Below the pieces are notes generated by a model that saw nothing but the letters and a program-made list of their open reading frames with translations, made no database searches and had not been told where the DNA came from. The position numbers were made by a program, and so were the translations under genes. Positions 24,137 through 37,200 of a stretch of 64,000 nucleotides of DNA are shown one piece after another. The stretch spans positions 689,206 through 753,205 of the forward strand of contig JH720327.1 of NCBI GenBank assembly GCA_000231825.2. Reading direction: 5' to 3'. The stretch comes from Tetrahymena elliotti 4EA. Lineage: Eukaryota; Ciliophora; Oligohymenophorea; Hymenostomatida; Tetrahymenidae. The stretch's first letter is position 1, and each line of letters starts with the position of its first letter.

Positions 24137-27100
24137 TCAGTCTTAGTAATTAATGTCAAGCTTAATTTTGTTTTAGCCTAAATTATTTTAGTTCATGCTT
24201 TTGTTGATAATTGAAGAGTTTTGTAAAGTCTTCTAAGTTTTAATGGAGTTCAATGTTCTTAATTGTTTATTGTTTGAGAGGGTCGATTTTAGATTATTAA
24301 AATTTTAAGATGATATTTATCTTTTAATATCTTCGAATGACTCCAAACTATAAGCTGAAACACCTTCGTTTAGTATACGATTCATTTCATCAACAATTTA
24401 TTAAGGCGTTTTATTTATTTGATTTGTATTTGTTTTCATTTTTATATTTCTTAGTGAGTTGGTAGTTTATTACTTTTCATATCGTTCTTGTTTTTGACTT
24501 TAAATATTTTAATTTATTGAAGGAATTTTATTTTCTTCTTGGTTATTTTTATCATTTTGTTATTTGTTTAATTCTTAGCTACCTCCTAAAAAGGAGCCTT
24601 CATCACTATCACAATTCTAATTTAAAATATCCATTAATCTCTATTCTATTTCTTACTAAAGTAATAGTCTTTTATATTCTGGATCATTATTTTGATCATC
24701 TTCTTCTTTCTTTTTATCTTAATTATTATCATCGTTTTATGTGAAGTTGTTAACAAAGCTTGTGTTTTTAACATCTTTTGACACTACACTTTTTTCCTTT
24801 TTATCTTCTTTTTTTGTACTTGCTGTTTTATGTATATAATCTTCTATGAAATAGTATCCTTCTTTATCTACTTATAATCTCTACTAAGATTTTCCTTCCT
24901 CTGCTGGTCTCACTGGACTCTAAATTAAATAAAATTTTAAGAAATTTAAAAGAAATAATAATATTTTTATACATTTTCTGTTTTGCTATTTGGATGTTTG
25001 GTGAAAGAGTTTCCAAGAGTTTTTAGTGTTTTAAGTGAATTACTTGTTTTCTATTAAGAGCTTACTGTAAGAAGTTTTCTCAAACCTACAAAATTTTGGG
25101 TTGAAATTTATCTTTTAATATCCTCAAGTGATTCCTAACTAAAAACAGAGGTACCTTCATTTAAAATTCTATTCATTTCATCAATAATTTAGTCTGCTGC
25201 AGATTTTCCATTAGCATTATTAGCATTTTGTTTTTATTCTTCTCTCGGAGAAAGAATTTGAATGCTTTGCTATTATTTTTTATCAAAAATTTCACCTTCT
25301 TTTTTCTGATTTCCTTTTTCAAGAAGCTTTGTTGCAAATCTCATTTAAGATTAAGGCACTTTTCCAGATTAAACTAAAGATAAATCTTAAAATGAATGTT
25401 TTGCTTTTGTTTTAGCTCCATCGATAAAAGAATTTTTCAAATCTTAGCTTGTATCAGAAACAAATGAGCTACCATCTCTATTAAGAATATCCAATAGTCT
25501 TTATTCTATTTCTAATTATTTCCTTCTTGCTTCACTTTCTTAAACAGAATTACTCTAAAGATTAATTTAACTTACTTTCTTAGACTTTGTCTTCCTAAAT
25601 TCTTAATTCTATTAACTTTATTTAGACTTGTTTTGATCAGCATCTTTTTATTAACCATTAGTAGCAGATTTATTATTCTCATCTTCTGCTTCATCTTCAT
25701 CCTCTTCATCATCATCTTCACCTTCCTCATCCTCCTCATTATCTCTTTACTTTATCTAGTTTATCAATTTTTCTTATTGCAATTAAAATTGTTTTTATTT
25801 TTCTTCTTATTCTTGCTATTGCTCCTATGTAGTCGTCACAGTAATCCATTATTTTAACACCTTTTTGAGAGTCATTTTAGTAATCTATTTTTATTTAAGA
25901 AAATCTTTACCTTGGAAACATTCTCTACCTTTTTTTATTATTGCCCATTATTAGATGATGGTTGCTTATTATATTCAGCACTTGGTCTTTTTTGACCCTC
26001 TGATTTTGGGTTAGAAGAAAATGGCCCCTATTTTGTTTGTTAAATACATCAATTAAATTTGATAATTTTTTTATAAACATATTTACTGAGCTATCATCCT
26101 TGTTATCTTTGTTGGAAATTTGTTGACTGACCATTCCATTATTAGTTAATTGAGTTGTCATTAAATTAGCAACTGAAATTGGCATATAAGATTCTTATTA
26201 TTGTAAATCTCTTTCTTTGATATTAACAACTGTTAAAACACTAGTTATACCATACTATTTTGATCCCTTATCATTCAGTTTGTCAATATTAACTTGTTTT
26301 GCAATAAATCTTCATTAAAAAAACATACTAAAAAATAGAATGTAAAAGTTACTTGTAGTTCCTTTTTGGATTCCCCCAGCCTTAACTTAACTATTATGCA
26401 TAAAAGTCTGTTATTCACTGAGAAGTGGCTTAGACATCATTAATGATTGATCAAAATTTTTAGTATTATTCAATTTTCTGAGAGTTTATTTCTTTTAAAG
26501 CTAATTTAAGTACTGTTTGTCAAAGTTTTGATTCTCACCTTGAAAGAAAAAAAGGTTATTTTGATTGAATAAAGTCATGTTGTAAAAATGAATTTACTTC
26601 TAAGATATCTTGAATTCAATAACTCTTTTGCTGTTTTTCTTTTATTTGGATCAATATTATTCATCATCCTAATAAACTCTTAAGTTTCATTATCAAAAGG
26701 TAATCTCAATTCCATTCTTTCAATCTTCTCTGTTAACTTCTCTACTGTCATTTCAGGATCTTTTTCAAGATATGGCATCACACCAGTTCTCATCTAAGAT
26801 GTTATTTAAAATTATTTTTTAATCAAAACTTTTTGGTAAAATTGACTCATAATATTGAAATATCTTTAAAAATCAAGATTTTTAAATCCATCAAAATAAT
26901 GATGAAAAATTCAATCAATCAAATATTTATTATTTAGAAGACTTTTTCAAAATGTAAATGTTAATCTAATCAAAAAATACAAAAGTAAAATATCTGAAGA
27001 CTAATTTGGCAAAAAAATTATGAAGTCATTGATTTTTTATTCTAATCTACTGGCTTATCTTTTAATATTTAAATGTGAATTTTTAATCTTAGTTAAATAT

Positions 27101-29253
27101 GATTTCATATCTCTACAGAACAAATCTAACATAAAATATTCAGACTATCAATTCCTAAAATCAAACCAAAAAATATTCATAGAATTTATTTCTAAAATAG
27201 GTCCAACATTATGTTTTGGGACACTTTGGTATTTTTAAATATAATCAAGTTTCCGAAAATTTAACATGGCAGTTCTTTTTTCTCTTAAAGAATGATTAAG
27301 TATTATTTCTTTAATTGAATTGGTAAGTTGAAATTTATTATATTTTTGACAACAATAATATTTAGAAAAAAAAAGTGTTTACTTCAATAAAAATCAAGAA
27401 AGCACTCCAAATATCAGATTTTTAAGTCAACTAATCCCTCTAAAGGAGCTGTTAGTTATAAGGTATATTAAAAAAAGCTTTAAATGTCAAAAAATTACTT
27501 CTGGTGCACTGTAAAGACTATGAAGATGCTTTGTCTTTTTGAACATGTTAATATCAGTAAGCTTGAGATGGCCTTATCCAAGAAGAATATTGTTTGGCTT
27601 TAAATTCCTTTTGTTAAAATTTAGGGTTATTAATCACAATTTGATTAATTATTTTTACCCATGTACAATATCTTTTTCATGCAGGATTTAGAGAGCTTAT
27701 AAAATTTTAATCATCCAAATTTTGGCTTCTTTTTCATTAAATGCTGTGTCTAAAAATATGGATAAAGATCCACCTTTTTCATGATTCTAAACTATCAACA
27801 AACCCTCTTAAATTTAATTGATTAACATAAATAACTATCAGAAAACAAAGAATTTTTAATTAATTTTTACCATCACTCTGCTTTCTGATTGCATGTATCA
27901 TGCAAAAGCAATTATTTTAAATTTAAATTTGCTTGATTTTTTAAGCTAAATCATAATCAAAGACCAATTCTTAAACATCTTCTGGCGAATACTTTTTTAT
28001 TATCAAAATAAGCATTGAAATTCATTTAAACTTTAATAAGAAATTTACTTATTTTAAAATATAAGTTTATCCGCTATGTGAGTCTATTCCCAAAGCATTT
28101 TTTTTCTACCTAGTCTCTCTCATGATTCTTTCTAATACTCCTCCAGAGTCAAATAAATCATAGCTTTCATCTTCAGAATTTTCTTCGTCGTCCTCTTCTT
28201 CATCTTCATCCTATCCATCTTAGCCATCTTAACTTCCATCACCCATCTCATAATTTTAAAGAGCCTGAAAAGATTTAGCTCCTTTCTTAATATTATCTTG
28301 CTTATTTTCTTCCTCAGCACTGTCACTATTTGATTCCTCTTCATCAACTTAAATAAATTAATAAACAATGAATGAATATTTTAGAAATTAGAAAAATTTC
28401 ATTTGAAAGAAAAATATGTTTTTTTTGTTGGTTGTTTGTGTTCTTTTTAGTTTTACTGAATAATATTTAAATGACCTGAAATGAGGCAAACGAAATTGAT
28501 GTAAAGAAAATATATTCTATCAATTATATACAAATAAATAAATTAATTAAGAATTTACATTCTTTTAAATCTTTTTCACCACTAATAATCATATCAAGTA
28601 AAGGGACTTAAACTTTATCAAAGTTGTCTCTATAACAGTTGCTTTTAACATGCACTTTATCCAATTCAATAATTTTATTTTATGACTTTTGCTATTAGAT
28701 ATCTATACTTTATTTGATTTATTCGTGTTATTCCTCATTAAAGATCAAAGCCCTGTTAAAATCATCTATTTATTCTCTTTATTCGTCAACATCTGAAACA
28801 CTTTTTTACATTTCTTCATTTTCTTGTATTGATTATGTGATTTTTTCCAATTATTTCTATTGATCTGACTACTTTAAGTCTGCTAAAAATACCCTTCTGC
28901 TTAAAATATCTTCTGTAAAGATAGCATTTTTATCTATTGCAAATAAAAAGATCTAAATAACTCAAAAGATTCGTTAAAATAATTAATGATTGATTGATTG
29001 ATGATATTCATTATTTATTTTAATAAAATTCTTGAAATATACCTTAAACGGATCTAGCTTAATCATGTTGAGCTTCATTAATCAATGTATTGCTGGCCAT
29101 TTTACCAGACGATTAATTGCTCCTTACAGAATTCTCTTTATGCTGATTATTAGCCTTCATCAAAGGCATCTTATTTTTATTTTTTCTTTATAATGTTTCA
29201 TTATTAACTATGTTTTTTTTAGAACTGCAACACGAAGTAATTTATGCTCCCAT
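24137..29253 (-). CDS. N-myristoylated protein pseudokinase with long duplicated C-terminal region
   Basis: About a dozen exons give a protein of roughly 1,200 aa. It starts MGAQITSCCSSKK at 29253, a consensus N-myristoylation site with two adjacent Cys for palmitoylation, so membrane attachment is expected. A Gln-rich coiled coil and an acidic stretch follow, then a kinase fold: TYILKQ (beta-3 Lys present), alpha-C through EKGGSLSIFL, HGNLKPNNILL spanning a 51-nt intron at 27608-27658, LTDIN, SLYSAPE, KSDIWSAFLIFIE and a C-lobe ending NNIDPNKRKTAKELL. The glycine loop is not recognisable, HRD is HGN and DFG is DIN, so catalysis is unlikely. The C-terminal ~500 aa are Gln/Asn/acidic and contain two copies of a module (see findings). 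TGA is at 24137-24139. The 5'-to-3' exon chain keeps phase throughout, which supports the model. The partner and pathway are unknown. Confidence 0.8.
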
Positions 29254-31775
29254 ATGAGTTAAAAATGAAATAAAAGGTGTAAACTTGAAAGTTTTGAGTA
29301 ATATTATTGGAATTTGAGAATTATTTATATTCCTGTTTTGTATAAGAATGATTTTAATATTTTTAGCTAATAAATCTTCTTGATCAAATTATTATAATTA
29401 TGTTTACTATTTAATATGATTATAATTTACAAAAATATATTCAAAGTAAGTGGTCTCTTAAAAATTAATGTTAGTTATTGCTTTTAATTTTTAAAAAAGC
29501 TTCTAATCACACATTCAAAATAATTTGTTTAAATTAAATGTTACATAGTTTTACATATCCAATACAAATATAGATTTCCCCCAACAAATAAAATGATCTA
29601 CTTTTTTATGTATTTTGTTAATTAGTCTTTAGCCGCATACAATCTTTTCTATTTACTATTATTAATATTTTCAATTTTATTTTAACAACCAAATTTTTGG
29701 TTTGGATTGACAATCATTCAATCAATTCCAATTGATGTAATTACGTTAAAAATTTAATTAAAATGAATCCTTTATCAATTTCATTTTCTATCCTATCAAA
29801 TTTAAATAAATTAGATTTTTGGGTGTTAAAAAAATCTTTTTTTTATATAAATCAAGAAAATAAATTATAAAATTTAACAATTTTAGTTCTTTACTTTTTG
29901 TATTGATTACTTTAAAATAACTTATTTCATTAATAATAAATTTCTAATTCATTCCATTTTATTATTTTTTTGAAGATTTTCAAGTAAAATAATAATCAAA
30001 ATTATTCAGATATTCATTTTAAATTAAATTAAAACAAAATATTAAGGTTTTATTTTCGAATTAATGTTGCGAAAATTTTCTCCTATATGAATACATTAAA
30101 ATAAATTCTTTATCAAATTAAAATAAATTTGATTTTTGAGATTATATTATCTTTGATTAAATGAAGAAAATAAATTATAAAATTTAACAATTTTAGTACC
30201 TTACTAACTAACTGTATTGATTACTTTAAAATAATTTATTTCATTAATAATAAATTGGTAATTCATTCCATTTTATTATTGTTTTGAAAATATTCAAATA
30301 AAATCAAAATATTCAGATGTTCATTTTAAATTAAAAAAACAATTTTAAGGTATTATTTTCAAATTTATATCACTTTTGTTTTCTCCTTAGTTTGAATAAA
30401 ATAAATTCTTTACCAATTTAATTTTCTATTCTATCAAATTAAAATAAATAAATTAGATTTTTGAGTTTCAAAGAAAATATTTTTATATTATCTTTGATTT
30501 AAATAAAAAAAATAAATCATAAATTTTCAAACAATACAAAATAAGTAAGTACTAACTAACAGTTAAAAGAATTCATTTCATTTTTATAATACATTTTATT
30601 ATTTTCTTTGAAGAAATTGAAATAAAACAATAATTAAAATAAAACGATTCAGATATTCATTTTAATTTTACATAAAAAACAAGATTTTAATGTTTTATTT
30701 TGAAATCAAATTGATATTTCTTTTCTTTTCTCGAATTTGAAAATAAGACAAGATATTTTTCAAAAATTCAATTTTTATCTTCAATCAAAATATTTGGATT
30801 TTCCTTTAAACAAAAACTCAATAAGAAATTTAAAAATAAATAATTTATCTCATTTTTTAAACAACTTTTTTACAAAAAATAAACTCTAAATTGAATGATA
30901 GATGGAAATAAAAAAGTAAAAAATGATTTAATGAAAAATATAATAAATTTATTTCAAAATAATACTAACTAATTTTGGATTTCTAATAATACTTCGAAAT
31001 AAAAATCGTAATTAAAATGCTTCTATAGAAATAAATAAATATATTCCTTTATAAATTAAGACCTAAATCTAAAGTTTTATTATTTTTTTAATGATTTAAG
31101 AGACCACAATATTAGCAGGACCTATGATAGATTTTAAATGAGGATTTAATGCATACACGCAAATAATAAAGTTATTTAATTATTTTTTTTTATTGGAAAA
31201 AAGAATGCTTTTTAAATTTAACTCTAGTATAGAAATAAGGATAGATAAAAATGGTAGATTACAATTATTATTACTTTTTAAGGAAGGTATTGATTTGCGA
31301 TTTCGATTTGGGTTTATATGTTTTGGGTTAAGCAAATCTTTGTTTTAGTTGGTCGAATTAGGTTTTTTATTTTATTGTTTGGTATATTAGAGTGTTACAG
31401 AAATTAAATACTTTAAAAGATGTAATTATTATAAGAAGGATTTGGATAATACTTTGTATTTTCTTTGGTCAAAATAATCTGTTTATAAATTACCTCTAAT
31501 TAGAATGGAATATGATATGAATGATTAGAAAAAATAGTTATTATGGTATTTAGCATATTCAAGTAGAAATTAATTGATAAACGAATTAGTGAATAAGAAA
31601 AAATTTTAGAATTGAAGATTATTGATTAGTTAATAATATATTGAATTAACTTTTGAAGTAAATAATAATCACAAATATATTTTTTTAATTTCATAGTGTT
31701 GTTTAGGATTCAATATTTTTATAATTTTAATTTTTACTTACGATTTTTCATAATATCCATTTCGATACACTTAAA
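29254..31775. other. Divergent intergenic region between pseudokinase and ankyrin gene
   Basis: This 2.5-kb spacer presumably holds both promoters. Its notable content is the tandem repeat block at 29761-30740; the remainder is A/T-rich without coding signal. Confidence 0.4.
29761..30740. repeat. Three imperfect ~310-bp tandem repeats
   Basis: Units at about 29761-30090, 30091-30397 and 30398-30740 share a series of blocks in the same order. The blocks are TTCTTTATCAA, AAATTAGATTTTTGGGT-like, ATTGATTACTTTAAAATAA, TTCATTCCATTTTATTATT, ATTCAGATATTCATTTTAAA, and a poly-T-flanked TTTCTCC. The third unit is the most diverged. Repeated units carry no conserved open frame. Confidence 0.7.
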
Positions 31776-33257
31776 ATGGAAGAGTAAAATATTACTACAA
31801 ACATCTCTGCCTTTAAAGATACCTCAAAGATGCATTTAGACAATAGCGATATTAATAATTATACTTACGAAGATAGATACAACGTTTCCTTTTCCAAGTC
31901 ATAGAGAAAAAATAGGAAGAAATCGCTTGCAATTTAGGACAATTATTATAATTACGAACAACAGTAAAAAGATTTAGAGCTATAGGAAATCCCATAAGAA
32001 AATGATAAATCAACAATAGAATTTCAATTATAATAGAATTCATAGCTCAAATCAGAATAAAAAGTATCACCAAAACAGAATAGAATTTGTTTTAAAGGTG
32101 TTAACGAAGATACTTTTTAGGAATCAGTTTTGAATGAAATAGATCTATTTTAGAAACCATAGAATGATAATTAAAGAAATCATCATGAGCTGCCAACACT
32201 TAAAATTCAGATTAAACGCTCAACTAAAACAAATGTAAAAAAGACAATTTTTTGTTTTTTAGAGAGAGATTGATGATGTTTTAATGATGCTAATAGGAAT
32301 AGAATTCATTAACTCTTTTTTTCTATATAAGGTTGATGGAGAAGACTTGTAAAATTATTCACATGTTTCTAGTAATGCTTCACCGGGTTTAAGGAGATGG
32401 AAAAAATTATCAATTGTAATGAAGACTATTTAAGCATTCTAAAAGAGTGAAATCAAAAATATTTAACCCAATGACATCGAAGAAGAAATAAAAAATTCAC
32501 CTTCTCCAAGAAAGAAAAAGGAGGACAACCATAAAGCATTTAATTACGAATAAGTAAATTTAATAGAATTAATTTAATTTTAATCAAATTATTCAAAACA
32601 AAATCAGGATTTTGAGATGATGAAAATATTGGATAATTATAGAAGAGTTGAAGAATTATGCTATTTGTGTAAAAATGGCTCATCTTAAGATCTTGAAAAG
32701 ATCAAAAATATCATATCAAGTGATCCTAAAAGGTAGGAATAAAAATATAATTATTTATTTAATATAAAACATTTTATAAAAGATATATCAGATCTCCAGA
32801 AGACCCAGAACATTTAATCAATAAACAAAATAGTCAAGGACTTTTTCCTCTTTACATAGCCTGCATGAATTAAAATATAGAAGTATAATTCTATTTATTA
32901 TTTAAAAAATTTATTTTTTTATGCAATAAAAAAGATTGTAAAGTTTCTATTGAAAATAGGAGCTATCCCAAGCATCAAAACTAAAGTAATTTGCATTTAT
33001 TTATCCTTTCATTCATTCTAAAAGATAAAAATACATTTTATAAGAATCAAGATACTTGCCTAGAAGTTGCAGCGAGATGGAGATATGTGAATATAGTTCA
33101 AATATTACTTGAGTATGAGAGCAAGTTAGAAACTAAAGATTTAGAAAATAGCCGAAAGGCCTGTGGAAATCACCATGAAATAGATGAATAAATCTAAAAA
33201 ATCATTTTCAAAAGATCAAAAAATATATTTAAATACTGCTTGCCTTGTTTTTTTTGA
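31776..33257 (+). CDS. Ankyrin-repeat protein with disordered N terminus (~407 aa)
   Basis: Five exons (31776-32234, 32332-32732, 32783-32882, 32935-32985, 33045-33257) join in phase to 408 codons ending in TGA. The first ~270 residues are Lys/Gln/Asn-rich and low in hydrophobics. The C-terminal part shows ankyrin-type helices: VEELCYLCKNGSSQDLEKIK, QGLFPLYIACMNQNIEIVKF(LL) and DTCLEVAARWRYVNIVQILL. The end (KNIFKYCLPCFF) is basic-hydrophobic with two Cys and could be lipidated, which is an inference. Ankyrin repeats mediate protein binding; the specific role is unknown. It is divergent from the pseudokinase and followed by the FAM135-like gene in the same direction. The first intron could instead be a 28-nt intron, which I consider less likely. 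Confidence 0.75.
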
Positions 33258-34251
33258 TAGTTAAAAAAGCTAAATCCAGCACGATAACGGCTTGATAGGC
33301 AAAATGTCTTCCTTCCTTCCTTCTTTTATCTTTAAACAGGATTTATTGCTTGTTCTAATTTCCTTTTATAATCTTGCTAGTATACCTTTAAGTCTCTTTC
33401 TGAGTTTTTTAGTTTTGGTTAAATTTCCTTCTTTAAGGTCTTCATTTTCTAAACAACCAAAAATACTAATATTAATTAATTCATAAATCCTTCTAAACGA
33501 AAGAGAATTATATCAAATAAAAACCTATTTTAATCAATCAATCAATCAACCTACCAACTAACTATCTAACCACCTTATTATTTAATGCACTAAAAAACAA
33601 AATTAAAAAAACCAAAAATTGTAAAAAATCGCTATTTAATTAAAAATTATTTTAAGAATATTTTTTGTTACTAAATTATTTATTTTTATGTTTGTTTGCT
33701 TATTTGTTAGTAATTTAGCTAGTTTAATTTTCAATAATACCAATTAATAAGAAATGATAAAATTTAATAATTTGATCAGTAAGTAGGTAATAAATAACTA
33801 AATTTAAATTTTATATACGGTTGAATGAATGTTCTATGCCTTTTGCTAAAATAAATATAATATAAGATTATAGCATTAGTTTCGATTAGAAATTGATAGA
33901 AATTAATTTAATTAAGCAGAAAGTCTTAGTAAATTTGCTGCAGTTAACGATAATATAAAGAAAATGTTTAAAAACAAAAGTCTGAATTAAATTCTAGTTT
34001 TGCTTTAACAAAATAATCAAAAAAAAACAAAAATAATCAATTAGCTATTTAGTTTTTGTAATTAAAATAAACTAATTTCAATTATCAAAAAATATTCACA
34101 AATTTTAAAATTAATTAAGCATTCACTCGACAAAAAACAAACAAGCAAACAAACAAACAAACAAACAAATAAATAAACTAACAAACAAACAAACACAGTC
34201 TAATTCTTTCATTTATATATCTGATTAAGCGCTCAAAATAACTAAATAAAT
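33258..34251. other. Intergenic with microsatellites, upstream of the FAM135-like gene
   Basis: This holds an (AATC)n run at about 33531-33549 and a long (AAAC)n-type tract at 34132-34196, which ends about 55 bases before the FAM135-like ATG. No gene was seen. Confidence 0.5.
34132..34196. repeat. (AAAC)n microsatellite near a gene start
   Basis: About 65 bases of AAAC/AAAT tetranucleotides lie just upstream of a start codon. Such tracts recur beside other genes in the window, for example (GATA)n at 63276-63300. Confidence 0.8.
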
Positions 34252-37200
34252 ATGAGTTGGAAAGCTACTTATGAGTTTATTCTGTCACTAGAGAATTTTA
34301 GAAACATAGATTTATTTGATCAAGGTGTTTATTATTTGGAATTCAGTATTTATTATCAAGACAGTTAATAGGTAAATCTAACATCTTTGATAGAATATAT
34401 ATATGTCATTATATAAGTTTTTATATTTAAGGATGAGAATTAATTCAATTCAAGGCGATTAATGATTTTGGATTAAAGAATAATTAGTTAGGTTTTTAAT
34501 GCTTTTTTTATATTTATAAATAGAATAAGCAATATGCAACGCCTTATCACTTTACATAAAATAATTTAGGATTTAAATCATAGAGTAATTATAGTGATTA
34601 AAATGTGTTTGAGGAATCAGCTATCTTAGATAGTGAGCAGAAGTTCAAAAGCAAAGTGTTTAGTATAAGATTTTGTGAAGAGGAAGTTCGTATGAATGAT
34701 CTTTGCTGTTTTAGATCTGAAGTAAATGCGGATAATAATTACAAGTTAACTGAATTCTACTTAGAGTGCGACTTAATTGCAGCACTCACAACAGATCCAG
34801 ATAAATATAAAACAGAACCTTTAGTATGAAATTCACTCTTTTAAAATCAATTAAAAACGAAGGAATTAAATTTTTCTTTTTAAAAATTAAGAAATTTGAA
34901 AAACTGTCTAAATTCAAGAGCATTATCAGGTATTCCTCAGAAGGTTTACATGAATTTTTACCTATTGTTTTTGATAAAATGCACTTTTGTGTGCTTGAAT
35001 GCAGCTTTCATTCTCTGTTATTAGGTAATAAATTAAAAAATTCATATTCTTTGAGATTAATATATTTTCCAGTAAGTTTTTTCTAAACTATTAAAGTCAT
35101 TTCATACAAACTAAGCACCAAAAAAGATTAAATTTGCTAAAAAATAATTTTAAGCATTAATTTGTTTTGCTTTATTAGTTAAACATTAAATATTATAAGC
35201 AGCCATTTTTTATTCAATTTAAGTAAATATTATTAACTCTCTTAAATCATAAAATACAAAAAATATCTGCATTTAACTCTATGTACAAATATAGAATTAG
35301 AATGTAAGGCAACATATTTCGCATTATTAAGTAATACTGTAAAAATAGCTTAAAAATTGTTAGAAATAAAAGGCAAATTAAGCTTTCTGCAAGGTTTTAA
35401 CAAAAAATTGTTTTTCTAAAAGCTTTTTCTTAACTATTAAAGATGATTACAACAAATTAAGAATGAACAAGGATAGAATTTGATACAAAAGCAGTTTTCA
35501 ACTTTTACTAATTTAATTTTATAGAACTAAAGCAATTAATAATATGAACTAAGTAATGAGATTATGGGAACTATTTTTTTTCTTTCAGCAATAGTATGAA
35601 GAGATAGAAATTTTCATTATAATTTTAAAATATTTAATCTAAAAAAAAATTAGAAAAAAAATAAGTAAGATAGATGTACAAAAGGAAATTTTTTTTTATT
35701 TTTTGTTTCTCCATAAAAATTCTTAATAATCAATGGAAAAAAATTTAAATGAATTTGAAATGTTCAAACAAATCTTAAATATGAAATTGAAATGAAAGAA
35801 ATATTAAATGGAAAAACTACAATTTTCTCATTAAATTTTAATGAAATTATAAATTCTGAAAGACATTTAATTGATTTTTTTGAGAAATAATTGATGATTT
35901 TGAACTGAGTTTAAAATAATTTTTTTTAGATTTTAAATTTAGGAATCCAGAGTTTTTGTTTTCACAGAATTTAATACCTTAGAATCAGGAGAAGAGAGAG
36001 AGATCAAAGTCCTTTATTGAAAAAATATTTAAAAAACGAAGTAGTTAAAGTGAAGATCTGGAGGATACTGATGAGGATGATAACTAACTGACATAGGATA
36101 CTCTATCTAGCAACTCAGAAAAAATAAAAAAGAAAGAAAAAGTTATCAAAGGAGCTAAGTATAAGAACATTAATCATTTCATTTAAGAAGTCACATTTAA
36201 TTGTAATATCTTTTTTATGCTTTAATAATGGAATTAAACATGTTTTTATTAGTTTAAAAGGAATCAGTTTAAAGTTTCTATCAATTTTATGTTGCTCATT
36301 TAAAGAACTAATTCACTAAGCTTAAACGTATTTTGGATGAGGTGTAAGACTATTAAGATCCTTCTAATGAGGATATTATATAAATGCCTCATCCTTCATT
36401 GATATAAATAAAAGATGTAGATGCAAATAGCTTAGAATATTATAATTAGCAGCTCAAAGAGCAAGAAATTTATGAAAGTTAAAGTAAAAGCCATCAGTTT
36501 TAGTCTTTTTCTTCTAATTTTGATAGTAGATCGACTTAGAATAGTATCAAGTAAGTTGTTTAACATGGTGTTACTTAAAAGAAAAAGAAGGAACATTTGA
36601 ATGAAAATGAATAGAATATTTTTGTGTGTGATGTTTAAAGAGAAATTAACTAAATCAGTGGCAGTTTATTCCAAATCTGGTCACAATTTATTGATTTATT
36701 AGTTTAAAAGCATTCTAAATTGATGCAAAAATATTTGGTTGAAAACAATAAATAAATTAGTGAAAGATGGGGAGAATCTATATTTCGTTAGAAATTCACT
36801 ACAAGCGATTTATTCACTTCTTTGGAAGATTACACTTCAACAAATAGTCAAATTGCTAAGTAATTTAGAAAGAAATTTTATTTCAATAATCTCGAACCCT
36901 TGACTATAGAGAATCTTGATATGTTCCCAAGTGCACAAGAGCACCCGATATTTTTCTAAGAAATATACTAAAAAAGATAGCCAAGTTACATATTTGATGA
37001 GATTTTACAAGATCCAAATGTCTAATAGAATTAATAGAAAATGGGTAAGTTGTTTTACAATTTAGAATTCATTTTATTTATTTATTTATTTTTGGTTAAA
37101 AAAAGGAAATCATTTAATAATATTGTGTCATGGATTTTAAGGAAATAGTTTTGATTTGAGATCAATTAAAAATAATTTAATAAAATAATATCCAACTGCT

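Noticed and set aside
25633..25857. Plus-strand open frame with many Phe/Ile/Leu, membrane-protein-like
   Set aside because: It is the complement of the Gln/Glu/Asp-rich C-terminal exon of the pseudokinase, which is open for far longer in the ciliate code.
27020..27238. Plus-strand 72-codon frame in a pseudokinase intron
   Set aside because: The intron is needed to join IFIE to MRTGVMPY in phase; the frame has no recognisable features and fits chance in A/T-rich DNA.
32235..32262. A 28-nt intron in the ankyrin gene
   Set aside because: It keeps frame but is shorter than other introns here; a 97-nt intron (32235-32331) also keeps phase and is typical in length.
33531..34196. CRISPR-like or satellite array
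   Set aside because: These are simple tetranucleotide microsatellites without spacers.
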